Positions 11,635 through 25,745 of a stretch of 64,000 nucleotides of DNA are shown here, piece after piece. Within the stretch, counting starts at the first letter, position 1; every line of letters starts with the position of its first letter. The notes beneath the pieces were generated by a model. That model saw only the letters and a program-made list of their open reading frames with translations. It searched no databases and was not told the DNA's origin. Source of the stretch: Epiperipatus broadwayi (taxonomy: Eukaryota; Onychophora; Udeonychophora; Euonychophora; Peripatidae); assembly GCA_028023455.1 (NCBI GenBank), contig JAQFVV010006246.1, forward strand, positions 5,904,363-5,968,362, written 5' to 3'. Made by a program: the position numbers and the translations under genes.

Positions 11635-12275
11635 TATTTTATAGAAGAACAGCATAAAGATATTTATTCTTTTCCAATATATGATAATCAATTGATGATT
11701 GGAAAAGAAATGATTTTTGTAAACCATTAACCATTTGATGATGATTAAATCAACAAAATTTATTTACAAATTAGATAAAACATCAATAATAATAATAATA
11801 ATAATAAAAATATTTGAAATTAAACAAACTTTTTAATAATAACAAAAATATTTATAATTAAGTGAATGTATCATTTGTGTATCCCTATCATATAATTATA
11901 TAAATATATCCATTTATAAACCTTTCTCTATGACAGGTATATATGGATAAATGGTTATTATATGCAAAAAATGTAATAAAAACCATTAATCCAATATTAC
12001 ACCTATTATGAACCAATTAACTATTTTATATATATAATATTAAGTAGATTTCTAGTTTATTCCCAGTATTAGCAATTCTCCTTGTGAGATACCCTTTTCT
12101 ATGTATTAATAAAATATAAAATATCCATTCAATCAAGGATATTACTCATCCAAACTGAGTAAACACTTATTGACAAATGTTAGTAAAAACAGCATAAACA
12201 ATGTAAGTTCTGTCATGTCAAATATATATTGTAACCAATTGGGTTACATAGCACACAAAAATATAATGTGTGTGC

Positions 12276-14476
12276 ACATATATATATATAAAGTAAAGAA
12301 AAAGAAGAAATAAACACAGACAAAAATTGTAGTAGATATTTTCTACATTCACTGAAATAAAAATAATAAATAAAGGGTTAAATAACTCTGGATTTAAAAT
12401 AATATTTTATTATAAAATTAAATATTTAAAAAAGATCTAATAAATAAAAATTAATATTTTTATTCTGATTTTGAAAATTTAAAAATAAGCATGTTTTCTG
12501 ATAATTATAAAAATGTCTATTTTTGAAATATTTTAATTAATTGGTATCAAAGTAAAAACATGTATATAGATCACACCTTTGGTCAAATTCCAAAGGATTA
12601 AAGTTAATTGAATCAGTTACTATGTTTTTATCACCTGACCCAACCAAGATTATAAAAAGAACTGATAAAAAAATATCACTCTGTTTATTTTAGCTTTAAT
12701 TTTCTGAGAAGTAGTTAGCAGAAGAGCTAACTGCAGAGCTAGCTGCAAAGTTGGCTAAAGTATTTTGTGAAGAGTTGGTAACTGTAGCAGAGAATGGCAG
12801 CAATAAAGCTAGCTGCAGAGATGGCTAGTGGAATTATATAGAGAACTGCCATGAGGTTATAAGATGCTAGAAGTAGTTGCTCTTCAGTTCAATAGTGGAG
12901 TTTGAATTCAAGTGGAGGTAAATGACCCACTTCTTTGTGTTGAAATTTATAGCCTTAAAAGTGTTCTGGAAAACAGCTTGCTGACCTGAAGCTTACCAAA
13001 TCCAAGTCTTAGTGGAACAAACTGTAGAAGAGAGAAAGTCAACCATACCTGAATTATATACTTTTACTTGATGATGTCAATTTCCTGGATTGACTAAAAA
13101 ACAGCTTGCCCAAGAGAAACACCAGCTGAATAAAGAAGTAGTTATATGTATGCTGCTGTGTTTATATGCAGAGAAGCACAGATAAACCTGTATATAAAAT
13201 GAGTTTTTAAATAATTCATTTGATAGACATTTTAAATCTATATTTTTAAATTTTAAAGACATTTATAATTAGTTAAAGGATAATCTGATAAAAGTTTTCT
13301 AACCTCTCAAAAATTGACTATACTTTTCTTTTATAAGAATAAAAGACAGCTGTAATAGAATTTGATAACTGATTTTAAATTATATTTTGTTTATACACAC
13401 ATATGTGTGTGAAATTTTCTGTATGTTTTCCAAATGGAATTAATTAAAAAAGTATAATATTATTGTAACAAATTAAAATAGGACATATATATAAAATTTA
13501 GTCATTTTTGTCATCATTGAATATCAATTGAAATGTATTCCTTGTATATCATAAAATGCACATCTATGTGTGTGTGTATATATATGCTTTTATAGAAACT
13601 TATTAAGAAATATTGTAAATCAATATTAAATCAAAATTTCTTAAAAAAATATGAAAAAAATCATTATTTCTTGGTCACATAACAGTAATAGAGCTTATGT
13701 TCTCTGAGCTAGGTTCAAGCATGGGATGAATATATGAATGGAGATGTATATTTAGTGCTTTTGGGCATCAAGAGATGATCAGTCATCATCTTGGTTGGCA
13801 CAAAAGAGAACACTCTTTAAAGCCCATGCACTATTTTTTATTTTAGTTTAGTCTTGCTAAAAATTTAAGTTTATAGTTGGCCAGTACATTAATGGTACTA
13901 GGTGGCCAGGACATTGATGATGATCAGCATGTTTTAATGTCCCAGCATTATCGTTTCAATTCTGATTATTGCGTATTCTAATGGATTAGCAATAAGTTGA
14001 TGCATCCAAATTAATGGTTAAATAATTGCCCCAAGCTGGCAAAGGCTCAATAGTTAGCTTGGTCTACAGAAGACCCATTTCCAATCCAGTCACCAGATTG
14101 ACTTTGGATTATACTTTTTATTGTTCAAATCCAGCCACAAGGTGGATTGTTGATTTTATTATGGATCATTCATGATGATGAATGGTTTATTTTGAGTATT
14201 ACTTAGACTGATTTTTACTTATTGGTAATGCTAGTTGATATATGATTGATGTATAATTAGTTTAGTTACTCTAAAGAGTGACTAGCTGATCTCTCAGAGG
14301 TTTTTTAATCTCATGCTCTTATGAATTATTATATTACTTATATATACTTCTGTAAATTATTATTTCCATTTTAAATCGACTGGGAATGATTATGATTTTG
14401 CCATCACCCCAGATATAACTATGATCAACCTCCCCTTTTGCAATCACTTCCTACCACCCCACCCCATTACAATATA
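12276..14476 (+). repeat. Long non-coding interspersed repeat R1, copy A
   Basis: This region is reverse-complementary, with interruptions, to 35212-38206. Landmarks: (TA)nAAAGTAAAGAAAAAG at the left end pairs with the (TA)n at 38190-38206. The cluster of GAGCTAGCTGCA-type words at 12720-12830 pairs with 37480-37640. The segment 13680-14160 (GTAATAGAGCTTATGTTCTC to CCAGTCACCAGATTGAC) pairs with 35640-36040. The right end, ACCCCATTACAATATATAT, pairs with the start at 35216. No transposase or reverse transcriptase motif was seen in any frame. It is probably a non-autonomous element or long retroposon. Confidence 0.8.
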
Positions 14477-15354
14477 TATATTTATATGAAATAGCAGCAA
14501 ATAAAATCTTACCTCTATCCATATTGTTAAAGATATGTGATAGATATCATACCTAATGTCATGTCACTATATAGGGAGGATTATTTGGATTTTATTAAAA
14601 AATATATTTTAGACTAATAATCTTCTTCCCTGCATTTTCTAAAATTTAGATATGATGGACTCTTTCATATTCTGAAATTTTGGTTTCCAAATACAGTGAT
14701 GAATAAAGCAAGTAATAAAAAACATATAAAACAAATTCTACCAACATGTGCATAAAAAATTAAACAAATTTTTTTTTAATTATCCCTCAATACATTGATG
14801 TTTATGATGACTGATGCAAAGTAATGAGTTAGGCAACTACAATTTTCTAATAAGCACCATCTGTTAATATATCACAGCTAAAATGTTATGGAAGTTTAGG
14901 CAATCCTCATGAAGAATCCTCAATGAAGTATTTCCTATTGTTATTCTTCTTTTGATATCCATGAGTACATTTAAACGTGACATCTAAAATTCTTGGACAG
15001 GCATCACACAGTTGAAAAATAAACATCACACATTCTTTGGTAGGGGATAATAAAACAATTAGCCCTACAACATTATTGAATTAGCAGGCAAACATAATAT
15101 TTTTAAAAAATACAAAGAAAATTTTATATAGTTGTTTGTTATTAATTAATATTTTATATGAGCAGAATCGAATATTCTATCCCATTGCTTGATTTGTATT
15201 CAATAAATATTTTAATCCCTTTTATTTCAAAAGTATATTTATATCATCAGACTATTTCTTACAAATACTTAAGTTTATCACGAAGGTTTTTCATTTAAAT
15301 ATTAATAATCATTTCGGCAATATACGTTGTAACCATTCAGTAATTATTTAAAAT
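14477..15354. other. No recognisable feature
   Basis: AT-rich DNA between two repeats. No exon-like frame, RNA gene or repeat match within the window was recognised. Confidence 0.3.
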
Positions 15355-15512
15355 GTTAAACCACTTAACATCACATGATCACCATCTCTTATACTAGCAC
15401 ATAATTGTTATTAAACCAGGCAAAACACTCCATACAGTAGTGCCACCCTGTGCCAACCAGAGTAATCAATGGATGCCAGAAGGCTTGTCCATAAGATCCC
15501 TATCTAGTGCCA
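15355..15512 (+). repeat. Fragment of hairpin retroposon family H
   Basis: Begins with CCACTTAACATCACATGATC and continues through CAAAACACTCCATACAGTAG and AGAGTAATCAATGGATGCCA, the same words as the complete elements at 29386-29648 (inverse orientation) and 41035-41258. The second arm is missing, so this is a half element. Flanks do not give a convincing target duplication. Confidence 0.7.
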
Positions 15513-17555
15513 ATAAAAAATGTTCAGATAAATTATATATTTTCTTCAAGATTTGAGCATTCGAATTTTTGATAATGTCATTTACAACTTATATATCTCT
15601 CTCCTTATTCTTTATATAGTAGCAAGAAGGAAACGGAAATAAACTGATTTTATTTATAGTCATGTTTATTATTATAACATTTTATTTTATTTTTCACGAC
15701 TATATTTATATTGTTATGCGCATCATTTTAACGATAATCAAAGGAAAATCACTTAGTAGAATTTTGTTTTTCCTCTTACGTATTTGGAAATATAGTGACG
15801 AATTTGATATTGGGTCATTACCATGCTTATTTAGTCAAATTCTGATCAAAGTAATGTAAACATGTCTATTAATTTATTATTAGTATACATATATGTTATT
15901 ACAATTACTATTATTATTTTCCTTCAATTGGGATATTCTATCTTTTTAGTAGACATTTAAATTTGTTTGATTTTGATTCTTTCTTAATATAATTAACAAT
16001 ATATGCATTTGTTATATCTGTACATATATGTGTGTATAGTTAGTTTATATGTGATAGTACAAGTTAATTTGGGTATCAACTAGAGTTATATTAAACTGAA
16101 TTGGGTTTGGTGATGGGAGTGACAAAGTTAGATTGTAAGTTATCCTTACCTTAGTAAGCTTTGATGTGGAATGCTTATTTATAAATGAACCCAATAATGG
16201 ATTATTGTCTATTATGAAAAAAATTTAAATTAATATGACTGACTGCAAACCACACAAATTCTTATTGATAGTACAATGGAATTATTAATATTTTGCATTA
16301 TAATAACATATTTTCAATGCAACACAATTCCTTTTAACAAAATCAAAGCATGGCTATGGAATTCACTACTGTCACCTCTAATAATCAACATTTATATAAA
16401 AAAGATTTAAAAAAACTGCCATAAATATTATATTTTTTGTATGACCACATGATAAAGCACTATTACAAATATTCTGGACACACATCAAGAAAACACATAA
16501 CTAATAATCTGAAAAGACTATGAATATGGAGCAACAAGGGCTCTGAAAGCATTAAGTCTGTAAATCAGAATATATATACAAAAGCCTACAAATTATTACA
16601 TAAAAAAGTTTCACCACAACGTATCAGCATATTATTAATAACCTTCAATTAAATTCACAACAAAATTAGATGAAGAACAAAAACTGACATTATTAGAAAT
16701 TCTTATATAATATTACTTTATGGCAAATTCAAAACAGTATACAGTTTACAGTAAATTTCTTCAAAAAAGAAAAATACTTAGTACACGTCTAATCGTGATA
16801 TAAAAAACTTGGAATTACACTATCACTATGGGTGTGAGAAAAAGAAGTTTGTTTGGAAGTCAGTGACTTGGAAAGAGAAAAATCCAACATAAAAAAAAAG
16901 AAAATCTTAAATAGATATATACGTCTGAATGGCAAAGAAAGTAAATACAATCTGCAATCAATACAATATCAGAATAATTTTCCAAAGCCATACCATACTG
17001 TGAAAATCCTAATCTCCATAAAATTTAAATTTAAAATGAAGAAAAACAAAAATGCATCTATGAAATACCATTTTCTCCATTAAAAAATAATTAAAAAAAT
17101 ATAAAACAATGTTTTTAGAGAAAAAACAAATGTGTCTAAAGTATTTTATAATGTATACACCAATGAACAAATGCTCTATTGGAAAATTGCAAAAAATATT
17201 AGAGAAGATTAAAAAAAAAGGAATAATCAAAAAGAACATTTAAGGAAGCTGGTCACAAAACAGTGGCAAACAATCCCATAAGTCAGTTTAATATAACAAT
17301 TCATAATATTTGGAAACCATTTATTAGTTGTTCTTTTTAAAAAAATGATAAACCAGGAGAATCTTCCTTAGATAAAATAACATATTTGGTTAGAGCATGA
17401 TCTTAAATTCAATATTCATAAAACTAAAGGTCATTTGATCAATTTTTGTAATACTTGTCACTGGTTCTCCAGCAATAATATCACTCAAAAGATTGTGTTC
17501 CATGCTAAACTGTGTGTTATATTGAATGTATTTATAGAAGTATAAATAATATATA
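15513..17555. other. No recognisable gene
   Basis: AT-rich, with short lysine- and isoleucine-rich frames, for example around 16850-17080, that look like compositional by-products. A decayed mobile-element frame across 16560-17250 is possible, but no motif could be named. Confidence 0.25.
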
Positions 17556-17935
17556 GGGGGGTTTGAAACTCAGACTTTCACATGATCTTCAACCATCCAT
17601 GCTATTTCATGCCACTGATACACTTGATCACACACATGTCAAAAACATAAATAATCACCAGTATACATATTTCATGTTAAACCAGCACTCATCAGTTGGT
17701 CCATATTATCATCTCCATACATATATACAATCAAAGCTCAGCTTATATTAAGAAAGCCAATTTTTATACTTTAATGGACAGACTTCAAACCACTCCATCC
17801 AACAACTTTTCAGCTGTCTATTTCATTGAAAATCTGATGATGGAAATGCTCAAAGCTCCCCTTAGTGCCAACCTTCTCATCCTGTCCATGTTGATCACAA
17901 GTCACTCTGACACCCCATACAGAATATAATTCATT
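17556..17935 (-). repeat. Shared-core repeat, copy 1 of a pair
   Basis: Reads from a B-box-like end (rc of GGGGTTTGAAACTCAGACTT) through TTGATCACACACATGTCAAA and the core CAGCACTCATCAGTTGGTCC at about 17680-17700. It then continues into the same downstream sequence as 240-400 (TTTTCAGCTGTCTATTTCATTGAAAATCTGATGATG). It corresponds to one arm of the snap-back at 54-1114. Confidence 0.75.
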
Positions 17936-18032
17936 TACATACATATATGAAGAATGGGCAGCCTTTAAAGCACTATATTTTGAAATATGATTTTTTTCAC
18001 AGTACAGGCTTTTTCATACCTGCATTTCTATA

Positions 18033-18232
18033 TGTAATATATAGGGGGTTTGAACTCCGACTTTTACATGACCCTCAACCATCCTGCTGTCTCATACCAC
18101 TAATACACTTGATCACACACATGTCGAAAAGATAAATAATCACCAATATATGTATTTCATGCTAAGTCAGCACTCATCAATTGGTCCAGATCATCATCTC
18201 CACACATATATACAATCATCCAAGTATCTAAC
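18033..18232 (-). repeat. Shared-core repeat, copy 2 of a pair
   Basis: Same order of words as the copy 480 bp upstream and the same orientation: GGGGGTTTGAACTCCGACTT, TTGATCACACACATGTCGAA, and the core CAGCACTCATCAATTGGTCC. It stops at ACACATATATACAATCA, where the Penelope-like remnant begins. Confidence 0.75.
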
Positions 18233-18239
18233 AAATAAC

Positions 18240-19200
18240 TTGTTTGTTTGTAGTTGAGAATGAAAAATTGAAAGAATTTGTAAATGGGTTTAATTGTTTT
18301 GATCTTTCTATAAAATATGTGGTAGAAGGAGGAGGGTTATATTTTATTAAATAAAAATTTTAAAACCAATTGGTAATTAGAAATGTAAAAAATAATTGTT
18401 GTTATGTTAAGAATAAAGAGTTAAGTTCTATAATTAAACCTGATATCTATCAATCTATATCTCATAAAGTAGCTGCTTTAAGAAATTATTATTATAGAAG
18501 TAAGAGATTAAATAATTCTAGTGGGGTAGCTTTGTTTTAAAAAGGTCAATTTTATAAAGATTATTTGAGTGTTGTCTATTCTGATAAATTTATTAAAAGT
18601 ATTTTATTTAATAGTAATATTAAAAAATATGATTTTTTTGCCATTTAAATTGTCTTCTTATAAAATTGTATGTAAAAATAATTTGTTTGGAAATAAGAAA
18701 ATTGCTTGGAAAAGGAGTATTATTTTAAATAATTTATTAAATAATACAAAGGAAATTTTTGATAGAAAGTCTATTCCTGGAGTAATGTATATTATCTCTT
18801 GTTTTTGTAAGAAGGTGTATATATTTCAGAGTAGTTTGAGCTTAAATGAAAGAATAAAGTTTATAAAAAAGTAGGGTTAGAAATAAATATCTTAGTTCTG
18901 TTTTATATATCCTGGATGAGTCTAAGGTTGACTTCTTTGAGAGAAATGAAATAAAAAGAATTAAAGAACCTTTATTATTAAAAATTTATGATTCTGATGC
19001 AATTAATCTACTTAAAAGATCTTTTAATATTAAGGGTTTATGGGAAGCAAGTGGAATTGTGGGTAATATCTTGTAGCAGTGAAACCTTTGATAGTGTTTT
19101 AGAATTTATTTTCTTGGCTAGACTGATTGAATTGTGAATTTGGAGGTAATTTTGATTATTTATTGACTAGTTTAGCTTTATACTTTTAATGTTTATATAT
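18240..19200 (+). pseudogene. Penelope-like element remnant (C-terminal region and GIY-YIG endonuclease)
   Basis: With one or two frameshifts and stops, this encodes the region between reverse transcriptase and endonuclease of a Penelope-like retroelement (IIKPDIYQSISHKVAALRNY, then FKGQFYKDYL-type words). A linker (LSSYKIVCKNNLFGNKKIAW) follows, and then the GIY-YIG nuclease start at about 18770-18850: GVMYIISCFCKKVYIFQSSL. The second motif reads YIF where YIG is expected, so the nuclease is probably dead in this copy. RIKEPLLLKIYDSDAINLL near 18955-19015 is the nuclease C-terminus. The 3' UTR words (TTTATTTTCTTGGCTAG) match the array at 57-63 kb. No RT catalytic core is present. Confidence 0.8.
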
Positions 19201-22200
19201 TGTACCATAAATAAAAAGTAGTATTATAATGGGTGTCTCTCAACATAAATTCCAAAAATGGCTTACCAGGAAAAATTGAAATAAGTCATCTCAGGTATCT
19301 GGCCTATTTTGAGCCCTAGTTGGGCAGCCATTGTAACTAAATAAAAAGTATCAAGTAGTAGGTGAGAGCCATTGGTAATCTAATAAAAATATTTCCAAAA
19401 TAAATCCAACAGTATTTTACCCACTTTTTATCTCTAGTTTTATATTAAGTGAATACTATGTGAATATGGTCTATCAGGGCAACACTAGGTTAGCTAAACC
19501 TAGACAAATTTATATTCTATACCTACTTACAAAAGTACTAAGTTTGAACCCCCTTTGGTATCTTATTTATAATGCTATAGGATTTTGGATTTTAGACCCA
19601 TATCATATTTGCACTGACATTAAAAAAAACAAAAACATCCTTATACTTTGGTTGTGCATATAAAATTCATCAGACAAAATGATGTTGGATGATTGGAATG
19701 ATGGTTATTATCTTATAATGACTCACAAATAATAAACAAATACAGTTGAAAATCATTATTTATCTATGGCCATTAAACACATTTATTTAGATCAGTAATT
19801 TAAAACATGATAATCATGATGATGACAAAGATACTTTCATCCACAGATTTAGACCTAACACCTAACATAAAATTTATCTTTTATAAACTTATAATTATTT
19901 GCCTAACTTTATTATATTTAAATTAGAACTTAACCATTAATATTCAACAGTGATGATGAATGATCATAATTAATAAAGCAACAAATACTCTTAATAAAAA
20001 TATATCTCTTTTAATAAAACAAATCAATATTTATTACTGTACTACTAAAATATATATACTCTTTAAAGATATATATGAAACTTTATATAAATAACAATGA
20101 TGATTTATTTATATTTAAATCACAATATTAATAATATTAAACTCTTCCCCCTTTTCCTTTAATGACAGTATCCAATGTTTCTACCATAGTATAATGTCGT
20201 GCATTAATTTGGATAGTAATTAACTAAAAATTTATATCCAAACAAGAAATATTTCATTAAAAAAAATAAGCACTTTTTGCATGCACATACTTTTGTAACC
20301 TTATAAATTTAAACATAACATATAAAGTAAAATGATTAATTAGAAAAAAAGGTTAGTCAGATTCTAGAGAAGTGAAAGCATTTACAAAATAAGCTTTAAA
20401 TTACCTATCTCCCCTCTAAGTAATTGAGGTCATCAATCATTATTTTAACAAGTCTAGCTAGCATTTCTACCACTCTCAACATCTGAGCTACATAGCTATA
20501 TCTGTGGCAAGTATAATTATATTACATGTGTGTATGTGTGGATTTCCAGTATGAATAAAATATTATTATTAAACAAAAAACATCTTGTATTGACCCACAA
20601 TAATACATTTCACAAAATAAAATACATCAAAAAGTGGATATGTATAATAATTTTAGAATACATAAAATCATCAATTCTGTATTAGCTATTATTACTGACA
20701 CTGCTTTTTACTTGACTTTGGTTTTAAAATTCAGAGATAATAAAAGATAAAGAATTTATTAAAAATTTTGTTAATAGTCCCTGATATAATAAAAAGGAAA
20801 ATATATAATTAAAATTCATATTACCAGTCCTTTTACTTTCTTGAGGCATGCACTTTCTAAGAGTTTATATTCAGCTTGTTGAATGTTTATAAATTTTGCA
20901 GCAACCACATAACCAATCTGTAACACATGTATATTATCAATTTTGGCAGTGTACTGGAACAGTCCTATTTTTTCTTGGCTGGGGCTTGCAATTCTTTTAC
21001 TGTGATGATGATGGTGAAGTTACTTGCTTCCATAGGAGCCCTTTGACACTAGAATTGTTTCTTTTTTCAGCATACTTATTTTAATAGATTAAGGATATTG
21101 GTTGTTTTATTTTTTATCATATTGCTGGGGATTAAACTCAGTTGGTTGCATAACTGAACTAGCATGGTTTAACATTTTTCAGTGGTTTACTTATTTTCAT
21201 TTTAGCTTTAAAATGCAGATGACACATCCATTTCTTCTATCTTATTTTGCACAATCAGTCTCAAGGTATGTAATACTTTTGGCTGACCTTTCAGATATGC
21301 ATTGGCTAATGGATAGCTGGTTCAGTGAAATAAAACATATATGTATTTAGTCTTCCATTACTATATAAAACTTTCCAAACACAATTATATATAAAAATGA
21401 TAGCAATTCAGTTGATTTCTTTCCACAATTTAACTTGTTCTCTCTTCACAGTTTCAATATATTTCTCCCCTCTCTAAGTGATGGCCAGCCTTTTTATATC
21501 ACTGAGTCTTTTACAGACCACCCAGATAGAAAACCTGATTTTTATTCATTAAACCATCTAATTTAAAACTGATCATCTGTTTTAAATTTACTGTTGGTTA
21601 AAAAAACCAGACTAATAGGATTTCACAATAATTAACTAGTCTGGAAGAAATCCATTACCTTAATGGTCGTCAATTCTTGTCTCAAATAGAGACTCATAAA
21701 ATTTAATTCTTTTTGTCTCTAATTATCTCTGATTTAAAGACTTTCAGCTGTACTGCCAACTGAAATTCTAACCTTGTGAATTTAATTAACACATTTTAAA
21801 CAATAAGGTCTTTATAACAATAAAGCCTTTGAAATCTTAAAATGGTTTCAACAGAATGTGTAACTGTGAATTTATTTATGTGAAATACAAGCACACACAG
21901 ACATTCAGAAAAACCTGCCTATCAAAAATAATCTGAATGCTTTTTACAAACTATAACTTAATATTCAAAACTAAAATTATTAAAACTATTAGATTTAACT
22001 TATGGTTATAAAAAAAATAAAAATAGCAGAATTTAGTAAGTATAGACCAATTCTGAAGAAAGTTAATAATCAAATTATGAAAAATGATTAACTGAATAGT
22101 TTGTGTCCTTAGACAACTGTTTATATGTGTTCTAATCCTAATTTTTACAGACAATTATTAAATAATTCAAGGTTTATACTATTCTTTTGGTTTTTTATCA

Positions 22201-22684
22201 CTACAAAACAAACAAAGAGCACAAATATTTCCCCCACTCTCTTTCTGTCCTAGGCTTTTGGACTTGCTCCTGTAGAGTTTAAACTTAAGTGCCCTACAGG
22301 CTTCCCTTTCTATATAAGAAAATGTGATGCTGATTTTTTTCTGTTTTCATTTTATGCACATTACTACAATTTATCCACAGGATAAATTGAAATGGGCACA
22401 ATATATTAATGACTATTGTCACTTTCAAAAACTTAAAATCAATTTTAATCTTCTCCAATAATCCATTAAACAAGATTTTGATATCAAACTTTTTTGATTA
22501 ATGATGAAAAGCCAATAAAAGCTGCCTTATTCCTACTAAGATTTATATGGAAAAAAATTAACATTTGTATAATAGCCTCAAAGCTTATTTATTACATCAG
22601 TTTTATTATATATAATCTTAAAAAATATTAATTTACTATCTCAAAATTATCAAGTTAAGATCTAATTCTTAAAAGTAATTGAAT
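19201..22684. other. Long stretch without recognised genes
   Basis: AT-rich DNA. The segment 20880-21360 is less AT-rich, with open frames of 62 and 82 codons on the plus strand, but the peptides match no family I know and lack splice signals in sensible places. No repeat matches elsewhere in the window were noticed for this stretch. Confidence 0.3.
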
Positions 22685-23990
22685 TATGTACTTAATGAAT
22701 AACATATCTGTAGTTTCATTATCACTATACCACCCTCATGCAAGATAGAGACTGGTTTCTATCCACTTATAATACCTTGTGGAGGGGTGTAGTCATAAAC
22801 AAATGACTGAAATGTGAAAAAGATGCATGATACCCAAGATGTACATCTCATAATGAATTAGTACTCATCAGTTGACAAAGATCACAATCTCTTACACATA
22901 TCTTTATCACTGGTCAATATATATATATATATAGATGGTCAATTATTACAGTGTAATTGATGCATCAAACTTACTCCCTTTACAACTTTAACACAAACCA
23001 TTTACTGAAAGTATGTTAATAATTTTTATTAGTCATTCATCAGTCTACAAATTATGCACTTAATGAATAATATTTCTGTAGTACAATTTTCACTACATCA
23101 CTCTCATGCAAGGTAGGGACTGGTTTATATTCATTTTTAACACCTTGTGGAGGGGTGTAATCATAACATATGACCAAAAACATGTGGAAAAGATTATGGT
23201 CCCCTAGATGCACATTTTATGCTAAAACAGCACTCATCAAAGGGCTCAGATCACAATCTCTTAATATCTTCATCATTGTTCAGTACATGTAGATGGCTAA
23301 TTACTATAGTTTAAATGATGTGTCAAACTTATTACCCTTATAACTTGGACACAATCCTCTTAATAGAAGTATATTATTAATTTTTATTAGTTATTCATTA
23401 TGACTAGAGGTTATCAACTTAATGAATAATATTTCTGTAGCAAAATTTTCACTATTCCATTCTCAAGCAAGATAGAGACTGATTTCTATCCATTTTTAAC
23501 ATGTAAAAGAGGGGTGTAATCATAAATGTATGGCTAAGCAGATAAAAAACAGACTGTACCTGGTGTGATAGTGGTGTAGTGAAAATTATATTACAAAATA
23601 TTATTCATTAAGTGGATAATCTCTGGTCTAATGAATGACTAAATGGAAAGTGGTCTGGGTCCAAGTTGTAAGGGCAGTATGTTTGACATTTATCAATTAA
23701 ACTGTAGTGATTGGCTATCTTATATATACTAAACATAATAAAAATATGTGTAAAAGATTGTGTTCTGGACTAACTGATCAGTGCCAGTTCAGCATGAAAA
23801 GTGCATCTTGGGAATCATACATCTTTTTCACATGTCTTTGGACATATATTAATGATTACACCCCTACACAAGATATTAAAAAAATAGAAACCAGTCTCAG
23901 ATGAGAATGCTATAGTGAAAATTACACTACAGAAATATTCATTAAGTGGATAATCTTTAGCCTAATGAAGACTAATAAAAATTATTAATA
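22685..23990. repeat. Cluster of tandem and inverted shared-core repeats
   Basis: Three head-to-tail units start near 22690, 23056 and 23416, each with ACTTAATGAATAATATTTCTG, a CACTCTCATGCAAGATAGAGACTGG-type word and AGGGGTGTAATCATAA; the spacing is about 360-366 bp. From about 23553 to 23990 the same words recur in inverse orientation (for example TATTCATTAAGTGGATAATC at two places). The core tctggactaactgatcagtg (23765-23784) is shared with the snap-back elements. The frame at 23707-23904 lies inside this repeat and is not a gene. Confidence 0.8.
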
Positions 23991-24369
23991 CAATTATGTG
24001 CTTATGTTGATAGTCATATGAGAAAAAAAAATTAAATACATCAATGACTTTAGTATGTTAAATGTAACATGTTACTTTTGATAGAATCTCTGAAGCATAT
24101 ATAAATTTATTGCATATAATAAAATACTTGTTTTGTAAATAAATTTAAAATTAATCCTCAATGACGAATTAAATAAAAAAAAAGAAAGAATGTGAATGAT
24201 CTCATGCTCCTGGAATTTGTCTGCATGTTTAGGTTGAAGTGAACATATTTAACTTTTTAACACAAAATTATCTAAATAAAACTAATTTGGTTTATGAAAG
24301 TGAAAAATAGTTGATATTTTTAAAACTAATCATTTAAAATTAGAGAGTATAATTGCTGTGATTATATTG

Positions 24370-25745
24370 TAGTATGGCCAAAAGTAATGTAGACTTGGAA
24401 TTAAATGCATCAAGAGGAAGGCAGTGACTCATTTTAGGATCATGACACTTCTAGCCTATGGTTGTCTTGCCATGTATGGAGATATTGTGATGATTATAGT
24501 TAGCAGCTTCCAACTCTATGATTGAACTTGTTTCACTCTTCTACAATATTGCAAATTTCTGTAAATAATTAGAAATTATATAATGTAATGTACATTTAAT
24601 AAATATTATATGTAGTATTTCATCTACAGAGTATATAAAAATATTTACATATAATGATTTGTCTCAGTTATGGTTCACAAAATATGCAAGTCTAGCTGTT
24701 AGAAACACAGTTAATGTTTGGGAAGACATATGGTAACTTTCCTTTAGGTCCCTGACATTTCCAACCTACAGATGGCATGCCTCATATGCAGCTACAGCAT
24801 TCAATTCCATGTTTAAAATATTTTCTCTTCACTAAAAATTGATTAAAATTAACATAAAATAATTTATTTAAACTATAAAAAAAATCATAAATTAACAAAT
24901 ACTAGGATTACTAAACAATTTACTTACAGACAATCCCAGTTTAACTTTATTAATGCAGAAATATAATATATTGTAGCAAAACTCGTGCAACGTAATTAAT
25001 TTATATTTATAGTATTTTGTGCTATATTTATAATTACAACTATTTTAAACTAACCAATTCCTAATTAATCATTATCACTAATATTTATATAACAAATTGT
25101 TCAATTTATTTTAACTACAGTAGATGTTTTACCGAGATGATTATGGTCCTAGTCTGTCTACTGACATTACTTATATTTGACATGATATTATTCCAGAACA
25201 CACTTGAACTTTGTGAATGTTTTTGGATTTTTGTCTCCTTAAACTACCACAGGGTGACTCACAGTTGAATGGTCTGTGGTGTTTTTGCACCTTATTTACC
25301 TATACTTTTAAATCTTTCATGGCACACCTGGAATCTCTCACTGCACACTACTGTGCCATGGCACACAATTTGACAGATACTGTTATAGTTTGACAGGAGT
25401 AAAATACTCTTGGTAACTTAAGAATAACACACATTTCTAAATAAAAATATTTATTAAATATTTTACAAAACAAAAAAAATGAATACATAGTGTGCCATAT
25501 ACAGAGTCTATACAAATGGTTATATAGAAAAGTTTACATCCATTACAGTTAGTGAACTATGCAAATCTAGGTATTTGTAGAACAGCTAATGTTTGAGAAG
25601 AAATGCTACAATTTTTCCTTTGAACCCTATCACTTCCAGCCTATGGGTGACTTGGCTCATGATCAGATAAGGTGATGATTGTAGATAGCAGTTTCCTATT
25701 GTATTCTACTATATTATGGACAACATATGTACTAACATTCAATGT
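24370..25745. repeat. Three degenerate copies of a ~150-bp repeat
   Basis: Segments near 24390-24520, 24670-24820 and 25545-25720 share, in order, GCAAGTCTAGCTGTTAGAA-like, AATGTTTGGGAAGA, ACTTCCAGCCTATGG and TGATGATTGTAGTTAGCAGC-like words. They are old and diverged; no coding content was seen. Confidence 0.5.
25255..25382 (-). mobile_element. End of a hAT (Charlie-like) DNA element
   Basis: Read on the minus strand from 25382, the sequence starts CAGTATCTGTCAAATTGTGT, followed by GCCATGGCACA and TGTGCAGTGAGAG, CCAGGTGTGCCATGAAAG. Many hAT-Charlie elements start with CAGTGnnTnTCAAA and GTGTGCCnnGGCACA, so this is probably one terminus of such an element. The other terminus was not located. 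Confidence 0.5.

Noticed and set aside
14400-14470. Promoter or CpG-like element in the C-rich patch near the R1 right end
   Set aside because: It recurs at the R1 copy B boundary and belongs to the repeat; no TATA/initiator arrangement.
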